A DNA stretch of 46,964 nt from Bacteroidia bacterium. GTDB lineage: Bacteria > Bacteroidota > Bacteroidia > Flavobacteriales_D > Sanyastnellaceae. Below are positions 9,524 to 17,891 of this stretch, one piece after another (position 1 is the first letter of the stretch; every line of letters starts with the position of its first letter). The stretch lies in NCBI GenBank assembly GCA_030427925.1, contig JAUICJ010000001.1, positions 299,388 through 346,351 on the forward strand, read 5' to 3'. A program made the position numbers and the translations under genes. The notes beneath the pieces were generated by a model, which was given only the letters and a program-made list of their open reading frames with translations, did no database searches and was not told the origin of the DNA.

Positions 9524-11255
9524 CGGATCGAGTGGGTTCAATGCGTTCAATGCGGCCTTCGCGCATGTGGATGACGTGCGTGCACCGCTTCAAAAAGGCG
9601 GAGTCCCCGGTCGCTGCGACCAAGGTCCACGGGTGTTCAGGTCGGGTCAAGAATTCCGAGAGCGATTCGCGTTCTGCCTCCTCGAACGGCCGCAAGAAGG
9701 GGTCCAGCACGAGCAAACGGGGCCGCCCCACAATGGCCCGAGCGAGGAAAATGCGGTGCACGAAGGTTTGGGGCAACCCTTCGCCGTCCGATCCGAGCCG
9801 CGTTGAAAACCCGTCGGGCCACGATTCGATGATGGGCATGAGGCCCACCGCTTCGGCAGCCCAGCGCAGGTCTTCGATGTCAATGCCCGCACGGCCCACG
9901 GTGAGGTTGTCGGAGAGCGTGCCATCGAAAATGACTTCTTGGGCCAAGTAGTCGCCGATGTGCCGGCGCAGCACCCGCATGTCCCAGTTTTTCGCAGGAA
10001 TTCCATTGAGGATGCGCGACCCGGTCGAGGGCTCCAGCAACCCGCTGAGCACGTGGAGCAGGGCTGTTTTTCCGCTCGCCGGCGGTCCCACCACCGCCGC
10101 GCGCGAACCGGCCGGCAGTTCGAGGTTGACCCCGCTGAGGACGGGCCGGTTGACGTACCGGCCCATCGGCAAGGCCACATCGATGAGTTGCACCTTGAAG
10201 CCCGCGGTTTCCGGGGCGTTCACGTTGTTGTCGGACCCTTCCCGGTCGAGCGGAATGTCCGTTACGTGCCCCATCTTTTCCACCGCTGTCAGCACATCGT
10301 AGATCGGCTCCATCGTCAGGATGAGCTTCTCCGCGGAGTTCATGATGAGGATGATGATGATTTCGGAGGCGACGAATTGGCCGATGGTGATTTCGTTGTC
10401 GATGACCAGCAAACCGCCGATGACCAGCAGGCCGAGGGTGATGAGTGCCTTGAACCCCACAATGCTGCTGTACTGGAAGATGAGCAGCTTGAAATGCTGT
10501 TTGCGGTGGCCCAAATACGATTGCACCAACCCGTCCGTCCGTTCGAGCGGCAACTCGGTTTGGCCCGCCAACTTGAACGTGCTGAAGCCGCGCGCCAATT
10601 CCTGCAGCCAATGCGCCACCCGGTACTTGTCGCTGCTCTCCTTCAAACTGGTTTTCAACCCTTTCGGTCCAGTCCAGTAAACGATGGCGCCGAGCAATGC
10701 CGCTAGAAATACGCCGAAAAAGATGAAGAAGGGATGGTAAAAGGACAGCAAAATCAGACCGAACAAAATCTGCAACCCGCTGGCTGTGAAGTCGAGCAAG
10801 AGCTTGGACAGCCCCTTTTGCACGTTGAGCGTATCGAAGAATCGATTCACCAACTCGGGCGCATAAATGCCGCGCATGGCCTCCGTCTTGAAGCGGGGAA
10901 TGCGGTAAGCGAATTCGAAGGCGGACCGGGTGAAAATCCGCTGCTGCAAGACTTCCGTGATGCTCAGCTGGACCACTTGGAGCAACCCGCTCAAGGCGAC
11001 TCCGGCGGTGACAATGACCATGAGGATGATCCAACTCGTGCTCACCCGTCCGGCCAAAATCAATCCGATGATGGCTTGAATGCCCAGGGGCAGCGACAAG
11101 GCCACCAATCCATTGACTGCGGCATAGAGGTAGACGAACAGGATGTCCCTCTGGTCGATCGCCAAAAGGCGAAGCAGGCGCTTCAACGGGCGAGTGGACT
11201 CGGATGTTCCGGCGTCGGGGGCCGCTGTACGCGGTCGTTCAGGCGTCGGGGGCAT
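9516..11255 (-). CDS. ABC exporter (fused membrane and ATPase domains) with a degenerate ATPase
   Basis: The 579-residue protein has about six membrane helices in residues 37-310 and a nucleotide-binding domain from about 355. Walker A is intact (GPPASGKT, 390-397) and a Q-loop Gln is present near 439. The signature loop reads GEGLPQ rather than LSGGQ. Walker B ends in LDP, so the catalytic Glu is Pro519. The H-loop reads ATGD, with Gly in place of His. It is the first gene of a type-I-secretion-like trio with HlyD and TolC. No peptidase C39 domain is present. Whether it hydrolyses ATP normally is doubtful from sequence, although I think close Bacteroidota relatives may share the changes. Confidence 0.87.
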   Translation of the reverse strand: MPPTPERPRTAAPDAGTSESTRPLKRLLRLLAIDQRDILFVYLYAAVNGLVALSLPLGIQAIIGLILAGRVSTSWIILMVIVTAGVALSGLLQVVQLSITEVLQQRIFTRSAFEFAYRIPRFKTEAMRGIYAPELVNRFFDTLNVQKGLSKLLLDFTASGLQILFGLILLSFYHPFFIFFGVFLAALLGAIVYWTGPKGLKTSLKESSDKYRVAHWLQELARGFSTFKLAGQTELPLERTDGLVQSYLGHRKQHFKLLIFQYSSIVGFKALITLGLLVIGGLLVIDNEITIGQFVASEIIIILIMNSAEKLILTMEPIYDVLTAVEKMGHVTDIPLDREGSDNNVNAPETAGFKVQLIDVALPMGRYVNRPVLSGVNLELPAGSRAAVVGPPASGKTALLHVLSGLLEPSTGSRILNGIPAKNWDMRVLRRHIGDYLAQEVIFDGTLSDNLTVGRAGIDIEDLRWAAEAVGLMPIIESWPDGFSTRLGSDGEGLPQTFVHRIFLARAIVGRPRLLVLDPFLRPFEEAERESLSEFLTRPEHPWTLVAATGDSAFLKRCTHVIHMREGRIERIEPTRSDA

Positions 11256-11263
11256 GGTAGTTG

Positions 11264-11280
11264 TTTAGAATGGCTCTAAA
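11264..11280. promoter_or_regulatory. Short palindrome just upstream of the ABC exporter gene
   Basis: The arms TTTAGA (11264-11269) and TCTAAA (11275-11280) pair perfectly around a 5-base spacer, nine bases before the exporter ATG at 11255. A weak TATTTAGA -7-like element on the minus strand overlaps it. The position fits an operator or a 5' hairpin controlling the exporter. This is inference only, and no regulator gene lies next to it. Confidence 0.35.
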
Positions 11281-11338
11281 TAAACACCTTTTCAGGCGAT
11301 GGGTTCAAGGGTGCGGGCATCATTTCATGTTTTTTGTG

Positions 11339-12919
11339 CTATTCGAAAAGCTGATGCAGTTTTTGGCCCGGTTGACTGGCCAAAAGCCGCTGAGTGTAAG
11401 CATCCTCGGGTTCGGCCATCACGCGTTTCGCGTTCCCCAACTCCACGATGCGGCCTTCGTGCATGACGGCGATGCGATCGCAAAACGCTGCCACCACCTC
11501 CAAATCGTGGCTGATGAAGACGTACGTGAGCCCCCGTTCGCGCGCCAACCGATCCAGCAGCTGCAGCACGGCCTCCCGAATGGCGGTATCGAGCGCGGCC
11601 ACCGATTCGTCCAGCACGAGGAACTCCGGATCCACCGCCAGCGCCCGAGCGATGACCACGCGGGCGCGCTGCCCTCCGCTCAACCCGCTCGGCAACCGCC
11701 CCGCGACGTCAGCCTCCAGCCCCACCTCGGCCAACAGCCGCTCCGCGTCCTCCGTCGGCCGGCCATGCACCTGCAACACCTCCCGCAACGCCGCCCCGAT
11801 TGCCATCCGTGGGTTCAGCGCCGCGTACGGATCTTGGAACACGAACTGCCCCCTTTTTCGCAGCCGCGCCATCGCCTCCCGATCCTCCGCGTCGACCGGC
11901 GCCCCGTCGAACGCGATCCGGCCCGCCTCGATCGGCATCAGCCCCAGCATCGCCCGGCCCAACGTCGACTTCCCCGACCCACTCTCGCCCACCACCCCCA
12001 ATCGCTCCCCCCGCATCACCTCCAAATCGATGCCGCGCAACGCCTGAAACGTCGCCTTCGGCCGCCCAAGCAAATCCCGCTCCGTCACAAACTCCTTCAC
12101 CACCCCCTCCAATTCGATGAGCACCGGCCCGGTCGCCGCGTGCTCGTGCCGGACCTGCCGCCGGTGCGCCGCCAACAGGCTCCGCGTATACGGATGCGCC
12201 GGCCGCCCGAAGACGTCCCGCACGGCACCCGCCTCCACGACCTCCCCGTTGCGCAGCACCACCACGTCGTGGGCGATGTCGGCGACGACCGCCAAATCGT
12301 GCGTGATGAACAGCACCGCCAGGTCGTGCTCGGCCTGCAGTCGGCGCAGGAGATCCAGGATGGAACGCTGCACCGTCACGTCGAGTGCGGTCGTGGGCTC
12401 GTCGGCGATGAGGACCCGTGGCTGGCAAGCGAGGGCCAGAGCGAGCATGACGCGTTGCTTTTGGCCTCCGCTCAGCTCGTGCGGGTACTTGCGGGCCGAC
12501 CGCTCGGGGTCAGGCAGCTCCACGGCGTCGAGCAACGCAACGGCTTCCTTCCAAGCGCTGCGCCGGTCGAGGCCGCCGTGCACGATGAGCGGTTCGGCGA
12601 CCTGGTCGGCCACCCGCATCGAGGGATTCAAGGACGACATGGGGTCCTGGAACACCATGGACAACCCGCGTCCGAGCGGCGCCCCGGTTTGCAACCAGTC
12701 CGCCTCGCCTTCCCGCACCGAACCCGCCACGACGCGGCCGCCCGCGGGCAGCAGCCCCATGATGGCCGATGAGGTGACGCTTTTGCCGGAGCCGCTTTCG
12801 CCGACGAGTGCGGTGATTTGGCCTGCCTTCAACGTCAGGTCCACGCCGTGCGTCACGGGCGGTTGTTGCCCGAAGGCCACGGAAAGCCCGCGCACTTCCA
12901 GCACCGTCCGCCCGGCCAT
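11339..12919 (-). CDS. Double ABC ATPase of the oligopeptide/dipeptide importer type (DppDF-like fusion)
   Basis: The 526-residue protein has two complete ATPase domains in tandem. Each has Walker A (GESGSGKSV and GESGSGKST), signature (LSGGQKQR and LSGGQRAR), Walker B (LIADEP and LVLDES) and H-loop (FITHD and FISHD). The HPYTRSLL segment between them is typical of Opp/Dpp ATPases, so the layout matches YejF/GsiA-type fusions that power peptide uptake. No permease or binding-protein gene is adjacent, so its partners must be encoded elsewhere. It starts two bases after the hpd stop codon, so it is probably cotranscribed with tyrosine catabolism genes. Confidence 0.9.
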   Translation of the reverse strand: MAGRTVLEVRGLSVAFGQQPPVTHGVDLTLKAGQITALVGESGSGKSVTSSAIMGLLPAGGRVVAGSVREGEADWLQTGAPLGRGLSMVFQDPMSSLNPSMRVADQVAEPLIVHGGLDRRSAWKEAVALLDAVELPDPERSARKYPHELSGGQKQRVMLALALACQPRVLIADEPTTALDVTVQRSILDLLRRLQAEHDLAVLFITHDLAVVADIAHDVVVLRNGEVVEAGAVRDVFGRPAHPYTRSLLAAHRRQVRHEHAATGPVLIELEGVVKEFVTERDLLGRPKATFQALRGIDLEVMRGERLGVVGESGSGKSTLGRAMLGLMPIEAGRIAFDGAPVDAEDREAMARLRKRGQFVFQDPYAALNPRMAIGAALREVLQVHGRPTEDAERLLAEVGLEADVAGRLPSGLSGGQRARVVIARALAVDPEFLVLDESVAALDTAIREAVLQLLDRLARERGLTYVFISHDLEVVAAFCDRIAVMHEGRIVELGNAKRVMAEPEDAYTQRLLASQPGQKLHQLFE

Positions 12920-12921
12920 GC

Positions 12922-14052
12922 TCAGAGCGTTCCGCGGTTCTCTTGCTCCCGTTCGATGGCTTCGAAGAGCGCCTTGAAGTTGCCTTTGCCAAAGGACTTG
13001 GCGCCCTTGCGTTGGATGATCTCGAAGAACATCGTCGGGCGGTCCACCACCGGCTTCGTGAAGAGCTGCAGCAAGTAGCCTTCGTCGTCGCGGTCGATGA
13101 GGATGCCGAGCTCCTTGAGCGGTTCGAGGTCTTCGTCGATCGTGCCCACGCGATCGAGCACCGTGTCGTAGTAAGTCGCGGGAACTTGGAGGAACTCCAC
13201 GCCGCGGTCGCGCAAGGCGGTTACCGTTTCGATGATGTTGTCCGTGGCCACGGCGATGTGCTGCACGCCGGCGCCTTGGTAGAAGTCGATGTACTCCTCG
13301 ATTTGGGACTTCTTGCGGCCTTCCGCGGGCTCGTTGATGGGGAACTTGATGCGGCCGTTTCCGTTCGACATCACCTTCGACATCAACGCCGTGTATTCCG
13401 TGGAAATGTCTTTGTCATCGAAGGAAATGAGCTGGGCAAATCCCATCACGCGCGCATAAAAGTCCACCCACGTATTCATCTCGCCCCACCCCACGTTGCC
13501 CACCATGTGGTCCACGAACTTCAAGCCCACTTCCGGCGCGCGGAACGCGGGGTTCCAAGGCTGGTATCCTGGGAGGAATTCGCCGGTGTAGTCCTTCCGC
13601 TCTACGAACACGTGCACGGTTTCGCCGTAGGTTTCGATGGCGCTGAGCACCACGCGCCCATTCGCGTCTTCGAGCACCTTGGGTTCGAACACGCTCACCG
13701 CTCCCCGCGAAGTCGTTTCCTTCCAACTCTTCGTCGCATCGTCGACCCAAAGCGCCACGTTCTTCACCCCGTCTCCGTGCTTGTTCACGTGTTCGTTGAT
13801 GGGACCGTCCGGCACGAGGGAGGTGGTCAACACCAGGGTGATTTTATCTTGGCGAAGGACGTAGGACACGCGGTCCTTCACGCCCGTTTCCAGTCCGGCA
13901 AAGGCCACGGGTTGGAAGCCCCAAGCGGTCATGTAGTAATGCGCGCTCTGCTTCGCATTGCCGCAGAAGAGTTCAATGTGGTCCGTACCGAGCAAGGGCA
14001 GGAAATCCTCCGCTTGCGGGACGACTTTTTCGAGTTCGGGTGAAGCGTTCAT
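12922..14052 (-). CDS. hpd: 4-Hydroxyphenylpyruvate dioxygenase
   Basis: This 376-residue two-domain vicinal-oxygen-chelate protein has the three iron ligands of HPPD: His182 (VDHMVGNV), His265 (VQHIAVATDN) and Glu344 (FFEIIQRKG). It also has the C-terminal helix segment FGKGNFKALFEAIE. It converts 4-hydroxyphenylpyruvate to homogentisate with O2. The next enzyme of the pathway, homogentisate dioxygenase, is encoded immediately upstream on the same strand. A perfect TAnnTTTG element lies in the 35-base gap before this gene, so it may also have its own promoter. Confidence 0.96.
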   Translation of the reverse strand: MNASPELEKVVPQAEDFLPLLGTDHIELFCGNAKQSAHYYMTAWGFQPVAFAGLETGVKDRVSYVLRQDKITLVLTTSLVPDGPINEHVNKHGDGVKNVALWVDDATKSWKETTSRGAVSVFEPKVLEDANGRVVLSAIETYGETVHVFVERKDYTGEFLPGYQPWNPAFRAPEVGLKFVDHMVGNVGWGEMNTWVDFYARVMGFAQLISFDDKDISTEYTALMSKVMSNGNGRIKFPINEPAEGRKKSQIEEYIDFYQGAGVQHIAVATDNIIETVTALRDRGVEFLQVPATYYDTVLDRVGTIDEDLEPLKELGILIDRDDEGYLLQLFTKPVVDRPTMFFEIIQRKGAKSFGKGNFKALFEAIEREQENRGTL

Positions 14053-14072
14053 TTCGCGGTGTTTTCAGGGTT

Positions 14073-14080
14073 CAAAGGTA
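14073..14080 (-). promoter_or_regulatory. Candidate -7 promoter element for hpd
   Basis: The minus strand reads TACCTTTG, a full match to the Bacteroidota -7 consensus TAnnTTTG, 20 bases before the hpd start. No TTG was found at the expected -33 distance, so this is a partial match only. Confidence 0.4.
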
Positions 14081-14087
14081 AGGCCGA

Positions 14088-15257
14088 TCACATGCCGGGT
14101 TCGAGCCACGACGTGAGGTAATCGGGGTGTTCGATGTCCAGTGCTTGCTGCGTGACTTTCAAGGGACGGAAGGTGTCGACCATGACGGCGAGTTCCTCCG
14201 TTCCTTTCTTGCCGATGCTGGCCTCGTAGGTGCCCGGGTGCGGACCGTGGGGAATGCCGGCGGGGTGCAGGCTGATGTATCCGCGGTCGATGCCGATGCG
14301 GCTCATGAAGTCGCCTTCGACGTAGTACAGGACCTCGTCGCTGTCGATGTTCGAGTGGTTGTACGGCGCCGGAATGGACTCGGGGTGGTAGTCGTACAAA
14401 CGGGGCACGAAGGAACAAATCACGAAGCCGTCCGTCTCGAAGGTTTGGTGAACGGGCGGCGGTTGGTGCACGCGCCCCGTGATGGGTTCGAAGTCGTGGA
14501 TGGAGAAGGCGTACGGGAAGTGGTAGCCGTCCCAGCCGATGACGTCGAAGGGGTGGCTCGCGTAGACGTAGTCGTGCAGGAAGCCTTCTTTCTTGATCCG
14601 AATCGTGAATTCGCCGAGCGCGTCGTGCGTTTCGAGTTCGGACGGTGCGCGGAAATCGCGTTCGCAGAACGGGCTGTGCTCGAGCAGCTGGCCGAAGTGG
14701 TTGCGGTAGCGCTTGGGCGTGTAGACGGGGGAGGTGCTTTCGATGACGAGCAGGCGGTTCGCCGGGCCGTCGAAGGCGATGCGGTAAATCATCCCGCGCG
14801 GAATGACGAGGTAGTCGCCGGGGCGGAATGCGATGTTGCCGAGCATGGTGTGGAGCGTCCCCGAGCCGTCGTGGACGAACAGCACTTCATCGCAGTCCGC
14901 GTTTTTGTAGAACGCGTCCTCGGCCATGCTCGCCGTCGGGGCCGACAGCGACAGGGTGACGTCGCTGTTGAACAGGACGGGCGTCCGGCCGCCGAGGAAG
15001 TCCGGGTGCGGGGCCACTTGGAAGCCCTCGAGTTTGCGGCTGATCAGGTTTTGGTCCACGGCAGCCACCGGGCGCACATCCACGCTCGCCTCCACGCGCT
15101 TCACCATCGTCGGACGGTGCACGTGGTACAACAACGAGCTCATCCCCGCGAACCCGATGGTCCCGAACAACTGCTCGTAATACAAGGTGCCATCCGGCTT
15201 GCGGAATTGCACGTGGCGCTTTTGCGGGAACTTCCCCAGTCGATGATAAAAGGGCAT
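14088..15257 (-). CDS. hmgA: Homogentisate 1,2-dioxygenase
   Basis: The 389-residue cupin protein matches homogentisate dioxygenase throughout, for example GFAGMSSLLYHVHRP, IPRGMIYRIAFDGP and YASHPFDVIGWDGYHFPYAF. Likely iron ligands are the His in PAPYNHSN, the Glu in SDEVLYYVEG and the His in IPHGPHPGTYE. It opens the homogentisate ring to maleylacetoacetate. It is shorter than the roughly 440-residue animal and proteobacterial enzymes, a length I recall as usual for Bacteroidota. The maleylacetoacetate isomerase and fumarylacetoacetase genes of the pathway are not in the window. Confidence 0.95.
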   Translation of the reverse strand: MPFYHRLGKFPQKRHVQFRKPDGTLYYEQLFGTIGFAGMSSLLYHVHRPTMVKRVEASVDVRPVAAVDQNLISRKLEGFQVAPHPDFLGGRTPVLFNSDVTLSLSAPTASMAEDAFYKNADCDEVLFVHDGSGTLHTMLGNIAFRPGDYLVIPRGMIYRIAFDGPANRLLVIESTSPVYTPKRYRNHFGQLLEHSPFCERDFRAPSELETHDALGEFTIRIKKEGFLHDYVYASHPFDVIGWDGYHFPYAFSIHDFEPITGRVHQPPPVHQTFETDGFVICSFVPRLYDYHPESIPAPYNHSNIDSDEVLYYVEGDFMSRIGIDRGYISLHPAGIPHGPHPGTYEASIGKKGTEELAVMVDTFRPLKVTQQALDIEHPDYLTSWLEPGM

Positions 15258-15323
15258 GGCTTGCTTCGTCTTTCGCAGGCCAAATTACTTCAACTTCCGC
15301 CCCCGCTTCCTGACCTCCTTCGC

Positions 15324-16322
15324 TTAATCGGATTCCCGCGCGTACCAAGGCGCGGTGCCCTCCTTCGTCAGGTGCCATTTCAGCGCGAGCCGGGTGCCGG
15401 CCTGCAGCGGTTCGCCGACCGTCAGGCGGTTTTTCCGCACGATGGCCTTCATGCTCACGCCGGTTCGCTGGGAAACCGCCCAAAGCGTCTCGCCCTCTTG
15501 CACCGTGGTCCAGGCTTCGACGCCGCGCGACCGCTTCGGTTGGAGGTAGACGATTTCGCCCGCTTCGAGCGCGTGGTCGCTGCCCTTGCGTTCGACCTCG
15601 TTGTAGCGGTAGAACTGCCACCGCATCATGTCGAGGGAACGGGCGAGCGCTTCGTAGGTGTCGCCCGGTTGCGCCACGATGTACTGGATGGCGTTGTCGG
15701 AAAGGAGGACTTCTCGGCCTCCGACCAGCCGGTTTTTGGCCAAATCCGTTCGCGCTTCATCCAACTTGGCATCTTCGTCCATCAACGCGAGCGCCTGGTC
15801 GTCGTAGACGTACAATTCGTAGCGTTCCACGAGGTCGATGAGCTTGTCGGCGTATTGCGGATTCGTCGCGTAGCCGCATTGCTTCAGTCCCTTGGCCCAC
15901 CCGCGGTAGTCCGTGATTTCCAGTTCGAACAGCGGCGCGTAGCGGGAGCGCTTGAGGAAATCGCTGTGGTCATTGAAGCTGTCGGCCGCGTCCTCATAGG
16001 CTCGGAAGCACTCGCCCTTCGCGTCGTCATCGTGGTACGTCCGGCCGCCGGTCCAGTCGCTGTGGCATTTGATGCCGAAGTGGTTGTTGGAAACGCGCGC
16101 GAGTTCGCTGTTGCCGTTGCCGCTTTCCAGGATGCCTTGCGCGAGGGTGATGCTGGCGGGGATGCGGTGATCGATCATTTGGCGGATGGCCACGTCGCTC
16201 CATTGCGCGATGTAGTCTTGCGGCTTGTTCGCAGGGGCTTGCGCGCGGGCGGATGCAGGCCAAATCGCCCACAACAGGCCGCACGCCACGTACAACAAAC
16301 GGAAGGTCCACGTCTTCATCAC
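15324..16322 (-). CDS. Secreted glucosaminidase with two LysM domains
   Basis: The 332-residue product has a signal peptide (to about residue 28, ending ASARAQ) and a GH73/FlgJ-type glucosaminidase domain (about 35-190). That domain contains GILESGNGNSELARVSNNHF, whose Glu is the probable catalytic acid, and KCHSDW. Two LysM modules follow, starting near IVAQPGDTYEALARS and TVQEGETLWAVSQRT. It would bind peptidoglycan through LysM and cleave its glycan strands. Two Met codons begin the frame; either could be used. It lies between hmgA and the MORN lipoprotein on the same strand. Confidence 0.9.
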   Translation of the reverse strand: MMKTWTFRLLYVACGLLWAIWPASARAQAPANKPQDYIAQWSDVAIRQMIDHRIPASITLAQGILESGNGNSELARVSNNHFGIKCHSDWTGGRTYHDDDAKGECFRAYEDAADSFNDHSDFLKRSRYAPLFELEITDYRGWAKGLKQCGYATNPQYADKLIDLVERYELYVYDDQALALMDEDAKLDEARTDLAKNRLVGGREVLLSDNAIQYIVAQPGDTYEALARSLDMMRWQFYRYNEVERKGSDHALEAGEIVYLQPKRSRGVEAWTTVQEGETLWAVSQRTGVSMKAIVRKNRLTVGEPLQAGTRLALKWHLTKEGTAPWYARESD

Positions 16323-16384
16323 CGCGCGAAGTTAGGCGGCGGGGGCAGCGCGTTGCCGCGGGCCGGCCGCCACCTATTAACGGC

Positions 16385-16843
16385 TCAATGTGGATTCCGA
16401 TTGCGCCCGGCTTCGTCCGCCGCGATGGTGGCGCCCTCGATTTCGCGCATCACCGAACCGTCCGGGGCCAGGAATCGCCACGTGCCGGTCGGGAGACCGT
16501 CGTCGCCGTACAAGCCGTCGATGTACAGGGCGCCGTTGGGATGCCAGGTGCGGTAGGCTCCGATTTGGACCCCCTCCCGATACTGGTGCTCCGACCACGG
16601 CTTGCCATCCGGATAGAACGCCTGCCAAACCCCCGACTTGCGCCCCTCCGCATCGTACGCCTCCACCCGGTCGAGCTGCCCGTTTTCATGGTACACCCGC
16701 ACGGCGAGCGTATCGCCTTGCGCCACGTCAGCCTCGCGCTTCACCTCGCCGCTCGGCCACGTCGCCGTCACCACCTGATCCACTTCGGGTTCGCTTCCAC
16801 ATCCGGCGATCGCCATCGCCGCCAACACCAGCATCCGGTTCAT
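16385..16843 (-). CDS. MORN/YwqK-type repeat lipoprotein
   Basis: The 152-residue product has a lipobox ending IAGC (Cys15). It then shows repeated YwqK/MORN-like units: TWPSGEVKREAD, YHENGQLDRVEAYD, FYPDGKPWSEHQYREG and WHPNGALYIDGLYG. Databases often label this family 'toxin-antitoxin system YwqK family antitoxin', but no toxin gene is next to it here, so I do not infer such a role. It overlaps the polyprenyl synthase gene by 4 bases. The function is unknown. Confidence 0.8.
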   Translation of the reverse strand: MNRMLVLAAMAIAGCGSEPEVDQVVTATWPSGEVKREADVAQGDTLAVRVYHENGQLDRVEAYDAEGRKSGVWQAFYPDGKPWSEHQYREGVQIGAYRTWHPNGALYIDGLYGDDGLPTGTWRFLAPDGSVMREIEGATIAADEAGRNRNPH

Positions 16844-17832
16844 TTTTTCCGATCGATTGTGTAGTGCACCAAATCCATGAGCGCCGCACGCACCGCGCCC
16901 TCGGGGAACGCCTCCAGCATCGCCATGGCCTCGTCCAGCAACCCCTTCATCCGTCCGCGCGCATACGCCATGCCCGGTCCCTCGAGCACCGTTCGCATGA
17001 CCTCTTCAACGGCTTTGGGGTCGTTGCTCCGGTACTTCACGAGCCGAATCAGCCGCCGCCGCTCTGAGCGGTCCGATTGCTGCAGCGTGTGGATCAGCGG
17101 CAACGTCATTTTCCGCTCTTTGATGTCCACTCCGGTCGGCTTGCCCGTTCGCTCGCCTTCACCGAGGTCCAGCAGGTCGTCTTGGATTTGGAATGCCAAA
17201 CCCACCAATTCCCCAAACCGCCTCATCCGTTCCACCCCCTCAGCATCCGCCCCCGCCGCCGCCGCACCACACGCGCAGCACGCCGCAATCAACGACGCGG
17301 TTTTGCGCCGAATGATCTCGAAATACACCTCCTCCGTGATGTCCAGCCGCCGCGCCTTCTCGATCTGCAGCAACTCGCCCTCCGAAATCTCCCGAACGGC
17401 CTGCGACGTGATCTTCAGCAAATCGTACGTATCGTCCTCCACGGCCATGAGCAGGCCGCGCGAGAGCAAGTAATCCCCGACCAGCACCGCCACCTTCTTC
17501 CGCCAGAGCGCTTGGATCGAGAAGAATCCCCGCCGCATGTCGCTCTCGTCCACCACGTCGTCGTGCACCAGCGTGGCGGTGTGCAGCAATTCGATGAGCG
17601 AGGCGGCCACTTGCGCCCGGCGGCCGAGCGGTTCACTGAAGGGTTGGTCGGTGTGCAACCGCGCGCTCAGGAACACGAACAGCGGCCGCATCTGCTTGCC
17701 GTTGCGCCGGAGGATGTGCCGCATGATGACGTTCAGCAGCGCCACGTCCGTGCGCATCGCCTCGCGGAAGTGCACTTTGAACGCCTGCATGTCGGCGGCC
17801 ACGGGGGCCTGGATGTCGGAGATGCGGCTCAT
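16840..17832 (-). CDS. Polyprenyl diphosphate synthase (all-trans, quinone side chain type)
   Basis: The 330-residue all-helical protein carries both aspartate-rich motifs of trans-prenyltransferases: DDVVDESDMRRG (first, FARM) and QIQDDLLDL (second). It also has GKQMRPLFVFLSAR near the N terminus. These bind Mg2+-diphosphate and add isopentenyl units to an allylic substrate. The length and motifs suit an octaprenyl-type synthase for menaquinone tails, but product length cannot be fixed from sequence. It is divergent from yicC across a 59-base gap that holds -7 promoter elements in both directions. Confidence 0.92.
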   Translation of the reverse strand: MSRISDIQAPVAADMQAFKVHFREAMRTDVALLNVIMRHILRRNGKQMRPLFVFLSARLHTDQPFSEPLGRRAQVAASLIELLHTATLVHDDVVDESDMRRGFFSIQALWRKKVAVLVGDYLLSRGLLMAVEDDTYDLLKITSQAVREISEGELLQIEKARRLDITEEVYFEIIRRKTASLIAACCACGAAAAGADAEGVERMRRFGELVGLAFQIQDDLLDLGEGERTGKPTGVDIKERKMTLPLIHTLQQSDRSERRRLIRLVKYRSNDPKAVEEVMRTVLEGPGMAYARGRMKGLLDEAMAMLEAFPEGAVRAALMDLVHYTIDRKK

Positions 17833-17840
17833 GCGAGGTG

Positions 17841-17848
17841 CAAAGGTA
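17841..17848 (-). promoter_or_regulatory. Candidate -7 promoter element for the polyprenyl synthase operon
   Basis: The minus strand reads TACCTTTG, a full match to TAnnTTTG, nine bases before the ATG at 17832. The nearest upstream TTG is about 30 bases away, longer than the usual spacing. Transcription would begin almost at the start codon. Confidence 0.45.
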
Positions 17849-17867
17849 CGGCGTGCGAGGGGTTGGC

Positions 17868-17875
17868 TATCTTTG
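17868..17875 (+). promoter_or_regulatory. Candidate -7 promoter element for yicC-gmk-nadD
   Basis: The plus strand reads TATCTTTG, a full match to TAnnTTTG, 16 bases before the yicC ATG. No TTG sits at the expected -33 distance. The element directly abuts a GGCCAAA heptamer (17876-17882). Confidence 0.5.
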
Positions 17876-17891
17876 GGCCAAATCTCGTTCC

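Noticed and set aside
14127-16556. Plus-strand frame of 809 codons
   Set aside because: It runs antisense across hmgA, the glucosaminidase gene and two intergenic gaps. All of these have strong family motifs on the minus strand, so it is a shadow frame.
16385-16843. Toxin-antitoxin module suggested by the YwqK family label
   Set aside because: No toxin-like gene is adjacent, and the protein is a lipoprotein with MORN-type repeats, which does not fit a cytoplasmic antitoxin.
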